A DNA stretch of 64,000 nucleotides from Apoderus coryli. Taxonomy: Eukaryota; Arthropoda; Insecta; Coleoptera; Attelabidae. Positions 33,113 to 44,086 of this stretch are shown here, one piece after another. The stretch lies in the NCBI GenBank assembly GCA_911728435.2, contig OU452206.1, positions 15,654,297-15,718,296 on the forward strand. The letters run 5' to 3'. The stretch's first letter is position 1, and every line of letters begins with the position of its first letter. The notes under the pieces are model-generated. The model was not told where the DNA came from and did no database searches. It saw only the letters and a list, made by a program, of their open reading frames with translations. The position numbers were made by a program, and so were the translations under genes.

Positions 33113-33149
33113 TACATGTTTCGGTCATAAAATTAACAGCCATCGTCAG
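33113..33149 (-). ncRNA. Hammerhead-like motif at a Penelope-type 3' end
   Basis: The minus strand reads CTGACGA (position 7 of the core is C, a tolerated change), extra T, stem GGC...ACC weakly paired, and GAAACATGTA. A degraded member of the family at 10303 and 28916. Confidence 0.45.
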
Positions 33150-33388
33150 AGTCTAGTTTATACGATCCGAATTGAGAACATTAATGTAGGGATAATATTT
33201 TGTAGTTTTTTATATTGTAAAACAATTTAAACGTTGCTAGTTCGAAATTAAATTGGTTTTTCGTTCTGTTGAAACCTTTAAAATACATTTTATGTTTGGT
33301 TTATTAATTTATGAAAATGCGTTTCCACATATTATCATATAAGCCATCAGCTGATTTTTCCCCAAAAACTCTAAAGTTCAAAGTTATA

Positions 33389-33640
33389 CGAGGGGGCGTA
33401 ATAGGGATAGTGGTGTGCCTTTTTTATGCCATTACGTGGAAACCTGCTTGCAGACCAACGCATAATCCTTATCGTCAGTACAGAGGTCCAAAAAAGGACG
33501 AGAACATTCGACGAGCTGATGGTTTTGCGGTGGCTTGAGCATTCCCGGCACCGATCTTGCATTGATCTTTGTCATGCCAAGATGATCATGAAGAATTTTA
33601 TAAATAGTTGTGTCGCATACTCCAAGCATTTCTTCCAATT
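33389..33640 (-). pseudogene. Mariner HTH fragment joined to its 3' end
   Basis: The minus strand reads MEEMLGVCDTTIYKILHDHL, GMTKINARSVPGML and VECSRPFLDLCTDDKDYALV. These are the second HTH and the linker that leads to the first catalytic block. The catalytic region is absent: soon afterwards the terminal sequence cgagggggcgtaa (33389) is reached, preceded by TA. The copy therefore has a large internal deletion. The 5' end of the element (higher coordinates) was not found. Confidence 0.75.
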
Positions 33641-34019
33641 ATTTCTGTTTCAGTCGCGCACCTTCCATTATTTTTCCTGGACAAGATTCTCGGTAAACCA
33701 ATGATTTCTCTTCTATAATGCTTTGTATAGACTTGTCCTGCATATAGTCAGGAACTTTATATGTTCGAGTTTCTCTATGTCATTCCTTTTCCTCCCGGTT
33801 GTACAACCTGATACAATGTGTACCCGAACATCGTCAGAAGTTAAACCTGTTGGCTGCAATTTATGGCGACTGTTGTGGACTTAGGAAATCTTACAGAAAA
33901 ATCCCTCAAAATTTTACAGTAGTCTACCGATAGATGGTGCTACTGTCACAGTGTTTCCATTAAAGTTAAAGGGCTGGAAATTAAAAGAGTCAGGGACTTA
34001 TTAACTCTCGTATCTACTG

Positions 34020-34101
34020 CTATTTGCAAATTTGGTGGTTGTGTCCACTTCTATCACATGGCTAAAGCGATTTCATCCAAAAACTATTGGGTTCATCATA
34101 G
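34020..34101 (+). repeat. Dispersed repeat, copy 2
   Basis: Counterpart of 1981-2062 in the same orientation. Confidence 0.6.
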
Positions 34102-35289
34102 GTCTCCCTCAAACTCATACACGAAAATTTAGCTCAATTGGTTAAAGCGTTTAGGCGCTATCGTGGAAGAATACATACAGACACACATGCTGCAGGACAA
34201 CCCGTATAAATCAGAACCAATCGAGATACCAACTGCCTCCAAGAAAGAGTGGCGACCGATGCTGAGTGCGATAGACAATATTCCGAGTAGATTTCAGAGT
34301 GGTTTTACTGTCTCTTATATTTACGCAGTGGCAGAGACTGACAAGAATGTGCAACGCGGGAGGTCGAGAAATAAGGGATATTAACGCGAACAAGAGTGGA
34401 CTCTCATCCTTCCTCATACATTGGCTGAAGCTTCATCTTTTTTCCCTGTACGACATTTTACTTGTCCGTGTTTTGGCATGCGATATTTTGGACCCTCATC
34501 GTTTTTAGCCTGTGGTCTTTAAGTGTGTGTATGTGTGAAGTGGTAAAACGTGTTTTTTATACAAGTTAGTAATTAATTGTAGTTTTTTTTTTAATTTTGT
34601 TACACTTTTATTTTAGTCTCTTAAGATCTTAGTCCACTTATTCAAAAGTTCCTTAATCCTCTTCAATGTGTTCGATATCTTTATCTAAGGACTTATTAAA
34701 TGACCCTCGTAATTAAACACAACTCGACTTAAGCTGAGAACAATTAGAATTTCTTTGAGCAATTTGCCTGGCGCGAAACAAAATATTTTCTATACTTCCT
34801 TATACCTACAAAACGTTGTATAAATAAAAACTTCAAACAAAACAATAGTCATGATTACAATTATTATTATGCATAACATTCGTTGGAAATCTGTTTTGTT
34901 TGCTGGTACATAGTTGTTAGTTGTTGCAGAATTTTGTTCGACTTGATTAAAGCCATATTTGACACGATGCTAAACACAGTCCATAACAACAAATACGGCA
35001 AATGCAAATTAACTTCAACTTAACCCACTAGTACAGAGAGATAGAGAGAATATGGTGTTATAAAATTCATAGGAATTTTCCTGTTTAAAATAATGAAAAT
35101 ATGCGGGGGACGTCACATCGCAATCTGGCTCTATTTTAATGGAAATGATTGTAGATGATTGCATTTTCTAAATGCAATTTGTATATGCCACGTAGAAAGA
35201 CCTTCCGCTGCTAATTTGGTCTCCTAATTGGTAACAAAGTTACTGATGGAAAGGTTGTCCGCGTTCCTGGTCACAACTCATCGTTATTC
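34102..35289. other. No gene recognised
   Basis: Overlapping frames of about 70 codons on both strands at 34163-34508 carry no recognised motif. Positions 35030-35060 hold a short gagaga run. Confidence 0.5.
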
Positions 35290-36010
35290 CTTCTTCTTCC
35301 GCTGCTATTCATTAATGGATGTTTGCTGTCACTTCTGGCCATTGATGTAAATTTTTTGAATCTCATTAATGAGCTTCTCGCTAATTCTCTCCGGCACTTG
35401 ATTTCTACTTCTGAATACAAGTCTTCATATAACCAAGTCCCCAGATAGGTTTTTACTCGTTAGATGTCTTCAATATCGCATGTGAGTTTCGCATTCTGGA
35501 ACTCATACGATTTGAATTTTCCCTTTTTTATGTTGATGTTAATTGCATTCCAACTATGTCCAGGAGCCTTTGGAGGTCATTCATATTATCTACTATCAGG
35601 ACTGTGTCATCTGCATACTGTATATTGTTGATCTATGTGCCATTTACTTTGATGCCTAATTGTTGGAAGATGTTTTCAGAGTAAATGAAGAAGTGGGGAG
35701 AGGACACATCCCCGTCTTACAAGGATTTTCTGTGCCTTCGTTGTCAAATCTAACTGCAGGTTTTTAATACAGCGTATGTGTTTTTGATCTCAAGAACGAG
35801 TTTATTATGTTGTACTCAAATGATTTTTCATAGTCTATGAAACATATCACTACATCTTTTCTCTGATCGTCACAGTTCTAACCCAACACTTGGGTTGCGA
35901 CCAAGGCCTCTCTCGTATCGAGACCTCTTCTAAATCCAACAGCGCTTTCGCATTTTGTGGAAATTCTGTAATGAATGACCTTCAGAAACACAGTCAGAGT
36001 GTGACTCATC
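35290..36010 (-). pseudogene. L1/RTE-like reverse transcriptase, heavily decayed
   Basis: From high to low coordinates the minus strand reads FRRGLDTREALVATQVL, DDQRKDVVICFIDYEKSFEY and TGMCPLPTSSFTLK. A region GIKVNG then leads to the catalytic QYADDTVLIVDNMNDLQRLL, followed by RVKTYLGTWLYEDLYSEVEI and KCRRELARS. The order (FIDYEKAFD, YADDT, LGxxI, EIKCRI) is that of the RT family common in insect genomes with text FADDTVIIADxxEDLQ. Stops and indels occur throughout; both Asp of YADD survive. Ends are indistinct. Confidence 0.7.
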
Positions 36011-38059
36011 TAGTTATTCCTACTCCTACTTAATGGACAGGAATTTGAAGGTCCGAATTAATTAATAATATTATCAATTACCCTTTGCTTGTTCCGATCG
36101 TCTCAATATATTTATGCCCATCGACCTTCCGTGGTTCAGGTTGAAAATATCCAGTGATAAAGAAGTGCTCTAGATGGCATGGCACCAAGGACTTTGCTGC
36201 CTAATAATAATAATCAATCAATAGGATTTGGGACTCTCTTGTACTACAGCATTGTCGTGCCAGAGAACGGCTCTAAAATTAAAGCGTCGTATTCCTCAGT
36301 TCTCCATCTTTACATTCAATCAAAATTCCGTCCCAAAAGATGGTCGCCACGAGGGACTGTGTGACCTTAAGCTTCTTGAGTGGTGGTGATAGTGTGTATT
36401 TTTATTCCATTGCAGATAGAGTCCTGCCTGGACTCAGGTTCACAATGATAAACCTAACTTTCTTCGCCAGTAAAAATTCGGCCAGCAGACCTGGTTGTTA
36501 GAGAGCAACATGTACTATGAAGCTCATAGAGCGTCGATCGTTTCTCATTTCTCTTAAAGGTTAGTCTCAGCCCAAGCTGAAAACTCACATGACGAGTTAT
36601 TGGTTGATTTTTCAAACTTTCTTCCAATCTGCCTATTTTCTCGTTTAAAATCACATACTTACGGAAGCGTTCATGTCAGGTGTACATAATCCTTTTCATT
36701 CCACAGGGGCCTTAGGTATGGTATTAATGTAACCCCAGTGCTGTCTTTTTTCAGTAATAGCAAATGAATGAAGGCCTGCAAAATTCGTCATAGACTTCCT
36801 TATGGTTCTGGTCATTTAGTCGTTAGGAGAGATGCAACACTGGTTTAAAATTTTCAGAAGATCCCTGCTTGCCAGAAAAGTTAGCAATGTTTGGACCGTT
36901 GCGATTGCTCACTCGTATAAAAATGGGTGGGAACAAAAGCATTGGTCAGCGAAATCACTCGTATTAGATATGTTGCGTTATCGGTTCACTGATTGAGTTG
37001 TAGAGTTCGACGATCATTGTTCTCAAAAATGATCTTTTCGAATAACGCGTAAACAAGTGTGACTGTTTGGTGTTTGTTGAACTGGTGGAATTTATGGAGT
37101 TACTACAATAAACCTGAAAAGCCTTAAGTACCTCACTTGCACACTCGGCAGGGTGAGGGGAAGGTTAAACTTCTGCTCGTAATTACTAAGATGTTTACGG
37201 TAACGCAAGACGACAAAAAAAACCAATAAAATCCAAGTGATATTTCTGTCGTGAGAGCAGCTCATATTGAAAAAATATTTCATTAATTCAATAGACTCTC
37301 CAACGCTCTTTCACGCTCAGTTGGTGCGATTTTACGTACACATGGCAACACATCATCAAAGTGGAAAGTGCGGCGACGTCGACGACGGCGCATACAAATC
37401 GATACCGTCGCTATAGTCGAGCAGTTTCTTACATCGAACGCTCCACGCCGCGGTGAGGCAGGTTATTCTGATGGTCAAGGCCGTGTGGGAATGGTTGCCG
37501 CCCAAAATCACTCTCACACCTTTTCCATGTGATGATGATGATGCTGGATGTTGAAGGGGGAGCCAATTGAGGTGCTAAGGTTATTGCCATCTCGTGGACC
37601 ATTTTGGGTATAGGCGTCGACTATCGAACAACGACCTACATTATTTCCAGGGGGTTAGGAAAGTTTATTTGTGGAATATGCCTGTCTTATTCAATATAAT
37701 ATGTTTTTTTATAAACTTGGATTTAGAGTCTCAAATAACTGAACAGGGTGAGTAACCATGGAGACCACGAGGTTTAATAATTTCAAGAAAGTCTTATGAT
37801 TTTTATTGGAAATTAAGGATGCGAACCAGAAGATAAGTTATAGTAACATCTAGATTTGAATGAATACCCATGTTGAAACGAGTGGTCTTTCAAGTAGCAG
37901 TCAGCGGCTGCCCAATAAAACGAGTGAGCTATGAGAGCGGTCTTTGTATTTCGGTCTACTGGCTGATAAACTTGATATCATGAACGAATATGAACTAAGA
38001 ACAAGTTACTACTCTCAATCTGCTCTTTGCAGTTAGAGTTTGCAGTATAACTGTACACA
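36011..38059. other. No gene recognised; GC-balanced patches
   Basis: Several open frames of 60-80 codons (36179-36364 plus strand, 36454-36654 minus strand) show no family motif. The stretch has a less AT-biased composition than its surroundings, as old coding or element sequence might. The open frame at 37287-37532 is listed separately. Confidence 0.45.
37287..37532 (+). other. Unidentified open frame, arginine-rich
   Basis: About 80 codons open without a clear start. The frame reads LSRSVGAILRTHG, then KVRRRRRRRIQIDTVAIVEQ, FLTSNAPRRGEAG and a stop. GC content is locally high and the other frames here also stay open for much of the length. The Arg run followed by a helix-like IDTVAIVEQFL could be part of a transposase DNA-binding region, but I do not recognise it. 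Confidence 0.3.
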
Positions 38060-38830
38060 TTGACAATGATATTACTCTCATTTGTTCAGACGCGGCATTT
38101 ACTGGTTTAACTTAGTAAGACAAGGAGTTCCTCAGGGTTAGGACTTGAAGCTCTTGTTGATTCTAGTTTTTATAAATGAATCAGTCTTATTTGTTGAGAC
38201 GCAGCTTTTACTGATTTAACTTAGGATGAGTAATCATTTATGTTAAGGAGTTGCTCAGGGTTTGTCCTTGGAGCTCTTTTTGTTTCTGTTTTTATAAAGG
38301 ATTTACCCAACTTCACACATGGCCAATGACTCAGTCTTATTTGTTGAGACGCAGCTTTTACTGATTTAACTTACGAAGAGTAATTATATATGTTTTGCGG
38401 AGTTGCTCAGGGTTCGTCCTCGGCGCTTTTTTTGTTTCTAGTTTTTATAAAGGATTTATCCAACTTCACAAATTGCCAATGAATCAGTCTTACTTGTGGA
38501 GACGCGCTTCTACTGATTTAACTTACGAGAAGTAAACATTTATGTTGCGGAGTTGCTCAGGGTTTGTCCTTGAGCCCATTTTGTTTCTAGTTTTTATAAA
38601 GGATTTATCTAACTTCACAAATTGCCAATGAATCAGTCTTTTTTGTTGAGACGCAGCTTTTACTGATTTAACTTACGAGAAGTAAATATTTATGTTGCGT
38701 AGTTGCTCAGGGTTCGTCCTTGGAGGTTTGTTTTGTTTCTGTTTTTATAAAGGATTTACCCAACTTCACAAATTGCTAATGAATCAGTCTTATTTGTTGA
38801 GACGCAGCTTTTACTGATTTAACTTACGAG

Positions 38831-40111
38831 GCCGACCTGAAGAACTATAGACCAATTAGCCTGCTTTCTCATCTCTATAAATTGTTTACCAAAATTCTAA
38901 CTAAGCGTCTAACATCGAAATTGGACTTCTACCAGCCGACAGAACAGGCAGGTTTCCGATCCGGATACGGAACAAATGACCATCTGCAAGTTATTAAGAC
39001 ATTGATCGAGAAGTCCGTTGAGTACAACAAGCCACTCGTGTTAATATTTGTGGACTACGAAAAGGCGTTTGATTCCATCAAGCACAGCGAGATGTTTAAA
39101 GCACTTGCCGACTGCCGAGTAGACCACAGATACTCTGCTATACTGCAACATATATACGGAAATGCAACAGCGAGCATAAGACTCCATGAAGAGACAGACA
39201 GATTCAGAGTGCAGCGCGGTGTACGACAAGGCGACACAATCTCCCCTAAACTATTTACCACTTTGTTGGAGTATATGTTCAAGAGTGTCGAGTCGGAGAA
39301 TATGGGTATAAATATTAACGGTGAAAATTTCAGTCACGTTCGGTTCGCTGATGATATTGTACTGATTTCAGATAGCTTGGATAAGGCAGAGAAACTGCTT
39401 ATGAGACTAACATCTGCTTCACATAAAGTTGGGCTTAAAATCAATCCATCGAAAACAAATTTCATGACAAATCTAGTCCCAAGCCGAAACTACTTAGTAG
39501 AAGGAAAATAAATTTTCTAAGTTACATCCTACAGATATCTGGGCCATGATATTACGATTGGCAGGGACAATCAAACCTGCGAAATCAAAAGAAGGATAGG
39601 ACTAACGTGGGCCGCCTATGGGAAGCTGAAGCACATATTTAAGTCCGAAACCCCCATATGCCTTAAGCGGAAAGTGTTTGATCAGTGTGTTCTGCCGGTT
39701 CTGACTTATGGTTCGGAGACCTTAACTCTAACACGAAAATCGGTAAATAAAGTAAGAGTGGCCCAGCGAGCCATGGAACGCTCCATGTTGGGAGTCACGC
39801 TGAGAGACAGGATTCCGAATGATCGGATACGTCAGAGAACAGGGGTTACCGATGCAATCCAGCGAATAACATATTTAAAGTGGAACTGGGCTGGACATGT
39901 CGCAAGAATGACCAACGAAAGATGGACCAAAAAGATCATAGAGTGGAGACCTAGGCAAGATGCGTTCAGGAACAGAGGTCGTCCGCCGACCCGGTGGACG
40001 GATGACATAAAAAGAGTAACACCAAATTGAATCCAGGATGCCCAGGATCGAAATAAATGGAGATCGTTAACGGAGGCCTATGTTCAGCAGTGGACGAGAC
40101 AGGCTGTTTGA
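38831..40111 (+). pseudogene. RTE reverse transcriptase
   Basis: Reads from ADLKNYRPISLLSHLYK in one frame to 39511. It includes EQAGFRSGYGTNDHLQVIK, IFVDYEKAFDSIKH (first catalytic Asp), RGVRQGDTISPKLF, VRFADDIVLI (catalytic FADD near 39351) and GLKINPSKTNFM. One frameshift near 39515 leads to SYRYLGHDITIGRDNQTCE, then VLPVLTYGSETLTLTRK, KWNWAGHVARM and GRPPTRWTDDIK. A stop at 40028-40030 interrupts the last 27 codons, which end at 40109-40111. With only these two defects it is among the youngest coding remnants here. It lacks the endonuclease and the N-terminal RT. Confidence 0.9.
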
Positions 40112-40126
40112 TGATTATGATGATGA
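38831..40126 (+). mobile_element. RTE-type non-LTR retrotransposon, 5'-truncated
   Basis: The copy sits inside the tandem array and is flanked by ttacgag on both sides (38824-38830 and 40127-40133), a 7-bp target duplication. The left boundary is at gccgacctgaag, in the middle of the RT; the right end is a tgatgattatgatgatga-type tail, typical of RTE 3' ends. Without the insertion the array unit would read uninterrupted. Confidence 0.9.
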
Positions 40127-40597
40127 TTACGAGGAGTAATATTTTATGTTGCGGAGTTGCTCAGAGTTTCTCGTTGGAGCTCTTTTTGTTTCTAATTTTT
40201 ATAAAGGATTTACCTAACTGCACACATTACCAATGAATCAGTCTTATTTCTTGAGACACACCTTTTACTGATATAACTTACGAGGAGTAAACATTTATGT
40301 TGCGGAGTTGCTCAGGGTTTGTCCTTGGAACCTTTTTTTTTCTAGTTATAAAGGATTTACCTCGCTGCACACTTTGCCAATGTATCTAGTCTTATTTGTA
40401 GACACGCAGCTTTTACTGTTTTAACTTAGTGACAGTTGTTGTGTATGTTGTGGAGTTCCTCAGGGTTCCTCGGAGCTCCTTTTGTTTCTAGTTTTTATAA
40501 TAAAGAATTTACCCAACTGCACACTTTGCCAGTGAAGCTAGTTTTATTTGATAAGACGCAGCTTTTACTGGTTTGACTTAGTCAGAGTACTCATATA

Positions 40598-40835
40598 CAG
40601 GGTGGTTCATAATATGTGGGACGCATTTGCAGAGGTGAGAGAGAGCATCTCAAAAAAATTCCTTTAAACATATGTCCAAAACCGCTTTATTGTGTCTGAG
40701 ATGCAGGGTGTCAAAGTTGAATGGTTTTGACGTTTTTTAATTTTTTCTTCATGATTTTGTAAATCAGTTAATTGAAATTTGGCACGCATATTACACGTGA
40801 AAACCGCTATATTAAGAGCAATTTAATTTTGCTCA
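40598..40835. mobile_element. Transposon-like insertion in the array
   Basis: After TA the sequence cagggtggttcataatatgt interrupts an array unit, and the unit text returns at 40838 (gctcagtattcggcctttga). The interposed 240 bp are noncoding. The right end is not sharply defined. Confidence 0.5.
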
Positions 40836-40837
40836 GT

Positions 40838-40917
40838 ATTCGGCCTTTGAGCTCTTTTTGTTTCTAATTTTTATGAAGGCCAAGAATCTACTCCCATTTG
40901 TAGAGACGTAGATTTAG
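40838..40917 (+). repeat. Broken last unit of the RT-derived array
   Basis: Contains gctcag, gagctctttttgtttctaat, ttttatgaagg and atttgtagagacgtag, all parts of the unit described for 38060-40595, with internal deletions. Confidence 0.7.
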
Positions 40918-42940
40918 ATGCAAATTGATTTGTAGTATGTTTAGACTATTATTATTAAGACAAATGGAATGGCATGTCAAGCCATAACATATGACTTAAT
41001 ATATAATTTATTGTGTCTTGTACAACTTGGCATTTTTTCATGAAGAACAAAAATTTTAATTAAAATTTCCGAGGTGAGGATAGTAGAATTTATGATGTGC
41101 AATAAAATTTTGTAAAATGCATATATTAAGTGCTATTTCGTGCGCTTATGCAGAATTTAAATGGTGGTGTGTGCCTATTACATTCATTATTTTTATGGCT
41201 TTTTCTTACACCAATTTAAACTAAATGAAATATCTCATACGTGAAATCGACATTTAATGCCATTCGAACTGCAAAAATCAAAAATATGATTTTATTATTT
41301 AAGTCGAATACGAGGACAACTATTTATTTATATTTTGAGCCTTGGCAACAACAGCTGACATTCTAACAAGTCAGCTGTTTATTATTTTAACAAGGATCTG
41401 TTAAACCAAATATTCGGAAAAATAGAAATTTTAAATGTAAATTTTTATTATTTCTTGGAATTCTTTTTACTCTCAACGTGAAAGTAATGACAGATACTTT
41501 GTGCAACGTTTTGTCTTGAGTCAATCATCATCAAGTTTGTTTATTTTCCTTATGGGCGCCATATTTGATATTATTTTATTGTTTTGTCAAACTTAAACTC
41601 CTGTAAATTTTGCTCTTAACGACTGGCCCTCGAATATTAATCACCAACAAGGAATCGCATGAATTGTATAAATTTTAATACTATTATGTTTTTCGAAGAT
41701 TCATTTTTGTATTTATTTATACTTTTTTGTGAAAGCGTATCCTTTTACAACTTTATCAGATATAACTATGGTCCAAAAATAACCTTAGAGAACAAAAAGA
41801 AATCAACGTTTCATAGTAAGGTGAACAGTAGAATTCTTGTTGGAAATAAAAAGTAATTTCTCATGCAACCTTAAGACAAAAATGGACATTTCGTCACAAA
41901 ATAGAAGAAAAATATTTTTATGTCAAAAACAATAAAGATAATTGTGGTTGCTACAATTTTGTGGAAGCATTACCGTTATCAAGAAATATCCCGAAACTGA
42001 GAGTAGCAGCAGAGATTTTTAAATAAAAGGTCCTGCATATTTCACACCTGCGATTCTTCACATTTGATTTTTTTGCAAGCGGCCAATAGATCAGTTGGCA
42101 ATTGCCCAACAGGTATGCTAAGGTTGGTTTTTTAAATGTCGGGGCGTCTGCATCCATCTAGATGGTGAGGACGGTAAAAAATCAATATTCGAATGCCAAA
42201 TGTGTCAACTTGTGTCATTTAAAAACAATTCTGCCAGATTTAGTTCATGTGAATACTAGTAAAATAAAAATAAATATAAATTAGGAGTTTTTTTAGGTAA
42301 AGTAATGTTTTAATACTTGTTTGATTATTGTGGTAAATGAATAAATTAAATTTGTTGGAAAATCAAGTAGGTATCTAATTATTCTCATCCTTTCTTGATT
42401 GTGCCAAATTTTGAATGAATTGAATCGAATGAAATATAAATAATATGCAATTGTTTCAAGAACCAAATTATTTTAGCAAAAATAAAATAAACTTGGTGAA
42501 ATTAAGTTTGCGTTTAATTAATCTGCATCTGGGCGTGTGTCGGGTGTAAATAGATCTCGGATTAATTACGCTATTGCGCGAGTAATGAATACGAGGTGTA
42601 GGATGACGATAATTTCAAAAACAGTCTGGCAGCCGAGCATTGTACGTTAGTATGTTGTTTAAGCGAGTAGATTCCATAAGAGTAACACACAAGTCTGTTT
42701 TCTTTTCTAATGACTACTTTAATGAAAAAAGTGACGATTTGGGAACTATTTTAAAAATATTTCCTTTCAAAGAAGCCTCAACAAAAGCTATAGTTGTTAA
42801 ATCACACCAAACAAATGTTTTCACTGTACAATAATGACTCGTATACTAACAACTTGGCGCTTCCTTTTCGCATACCCTGTATCTTTATTGTAATTTCTCT
42901 CATAGGAATCACATTAAACATTTTACAAGTACGTTATTTA
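40918..42940. other. No gene recognised
   Basis: AT-rich. Frames of about 65 codons (41659-41856 plus; 41951-42157 minus; 42640-42834 plus) lack any recognisable domain. Confidence 0.5.
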
Positions 42941-43310
42941 ATGACGGGTTTCCACCAAGCGGACAGGACAAAAACAAAACACGAACTCGGTCCGTTTGTG
43001 ACAGTCCCCAAACTGTTTGCGAACTGTTCTAGAACTTTTAGGATGTTTTCAAACTTGTTTAGTCGGTAAATAGAGTTTATACGGACACAAACAGTGTCCC
43101 GGGAATGTGAATGTGTGTGTAAACTGAATAAAACTTAAACAAAACATCAACAGTTTTTATTGATTTCTGTCCGTGGCTGGTATAAACACAAAGTCCGTTG
43201 GGGGACCCAACAGTTTTGAAACACTATCAAAACAAAACTGTTCGAAATTTCGGTGTAAACGGACAGTTCGTGTTTTGTTTTTGTCTGTCCGCTTGGTGGA
43301 AACCCGGCAT
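42941..43310. mobile_element. 370-bp MITE with ~50-bp inverted repeats
   Basis: The left end atgacgggtttccaccaagc and the right end (complement of atgccgggtttccaccaagc) match over about 52 bp, including ggacag and acaaaaacaaaacacgaact. TA flanks both sides (42939-42940 and 43311-43312). The internal part is noncoding; the 91-codon frame at 42794-43069 runs across the left boundary and is not a gene. Superfamily uncertain; TA flanks allow Tc1/mariner. Confidence 0.8.
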
Positions 43311-43312
43311 TA

Positions 43313-43797
43313 CAAACTCTATTTTAAAAGTAAAAACAAACAAACATATTATGTTGGCTGATGGTGTGTCTTGTGTCTGAGAATATACTATACGTCCAAT
43401 TTATAGATCCCGAAAAAACTATTTTATGATCGAGGAAAATGTCTGGATCATCCCTTTTGCTAAAAATCCATTACGCCGTCTGGGTTACTCCAATTCCTGT
43501 CTCGCTCTATATGTAGTATAAATTATCTAAAGCTCTCCCCTCTGAGCATACACAAACGGTTAAAAAATGTGGAATTGGGGATGTTTCTGCGATATCTATG
43601 GGATCGTAGAGACGGCAAAAAAAAAAGGAAGTGATATGTGCAATCGTAAATAATATTGAAAATCGTTTTTAATAACCCGAGAGTAGTATAATGGGATGGT
43701 ATTGTTTTGTAAGAGATGTAAGTTATGGATGGATGATGGAGATGAATTTTGTGAAATATTGTATACCGTTTTTGTAATCTTCTCTTTTCCCTTTTAT
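43313..43797. other. No gene recognised
   Basis: A GC-balanced patch at 43420-43620 has no coding match. Confidence 0.5.
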
Positions 43798-44086
43798 TTA
43801 TTTTGAATGGAGTGAAGAGAACGTCTTCTCAATCGTGAAATAATCTATAAGGCAATCAGCTGGTTCACCACCTCGCCAAGCTAACTCAACAGCTAAAAAA
43901 ATATTTTAAACCTTCTGGTGTACATTCATCCCATAATCCAATGATTCTAACCAAATCACTTGAACTCAAATTTGATGAACTGCATTTTCGTTTGTTTGGA
44001 TCCTGCTGTAATCTTTTACCTTTTGCATTTCTTGCATCTCGCGCATTTTTGAATATCACACTGGTCGAATACAATTTTGAAGTCAT
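43798..44086 (-). pseudogene. Possible Crypton-type tyrosine recombinase fragment
   Basis: The minus strand reads NARDARNAKGKRLQQDPNKR, SSSNLSSSDLVRIIGLWDEC and TPEGLKYFF. After a frameshift it reads VELAWRGGEPADCLIDYF, with a stop at 43798-43800. A stretch of DE-type linker, then TPEGLxxxFF and ELAWRGGE, resembles the catalytic domain of Crypton-derived proteins (DUF3504, as in ZMYM/KIAA1958-like proteins). There the Arg of RGGE would be the first Arg of the tyrosine recombinase set. The rest of the catalytic residues are absent. Identification is from memory of the family pattern and is only moderately sure. Confidence 0.5.

Larger units (their letters stand above)
38060..40595 (+). repeat. 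Tandem array of an RT-derived ~150-bp unit
   Basis: Eight units show the landmark ttgctcaggg (or ttcctcaggg) at 38127, 38251, 38403, 38553, 38703, 40157, 40308 and 40456. Spacings are 124, 152, 150 and 150, then (after the inserted RTE) 151 and 148. Each unit reads as part of a non-LTR RT: GVAQGLSLELFLFLVFIKDL (usual form GVPQGSVLGPLLFLVFINDL), then PNFTH, and A-N-E-S-V-L-F-V-E-T-Q where the active site YADDS would be. The unit thus spans RT blocks 4-5 with the two catalytic Asp replaced by Asn-Glu in most copies. A further broken unit lies at 40838-40917. Confidence 0.85.

Noticed and set aside
38060..40595. Several independent retrotransposon insertions instead of a tandem array
   Set aside because: Spacing is constant near 150 bp and the same non-RT-end boundaries recur, which insertion of separate 5'-truncated copies would not give.
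42794..43069. 91-codon open frame
   Set aside because: It crosses the left boundary of the 42941-43310 MITE and changes character there.
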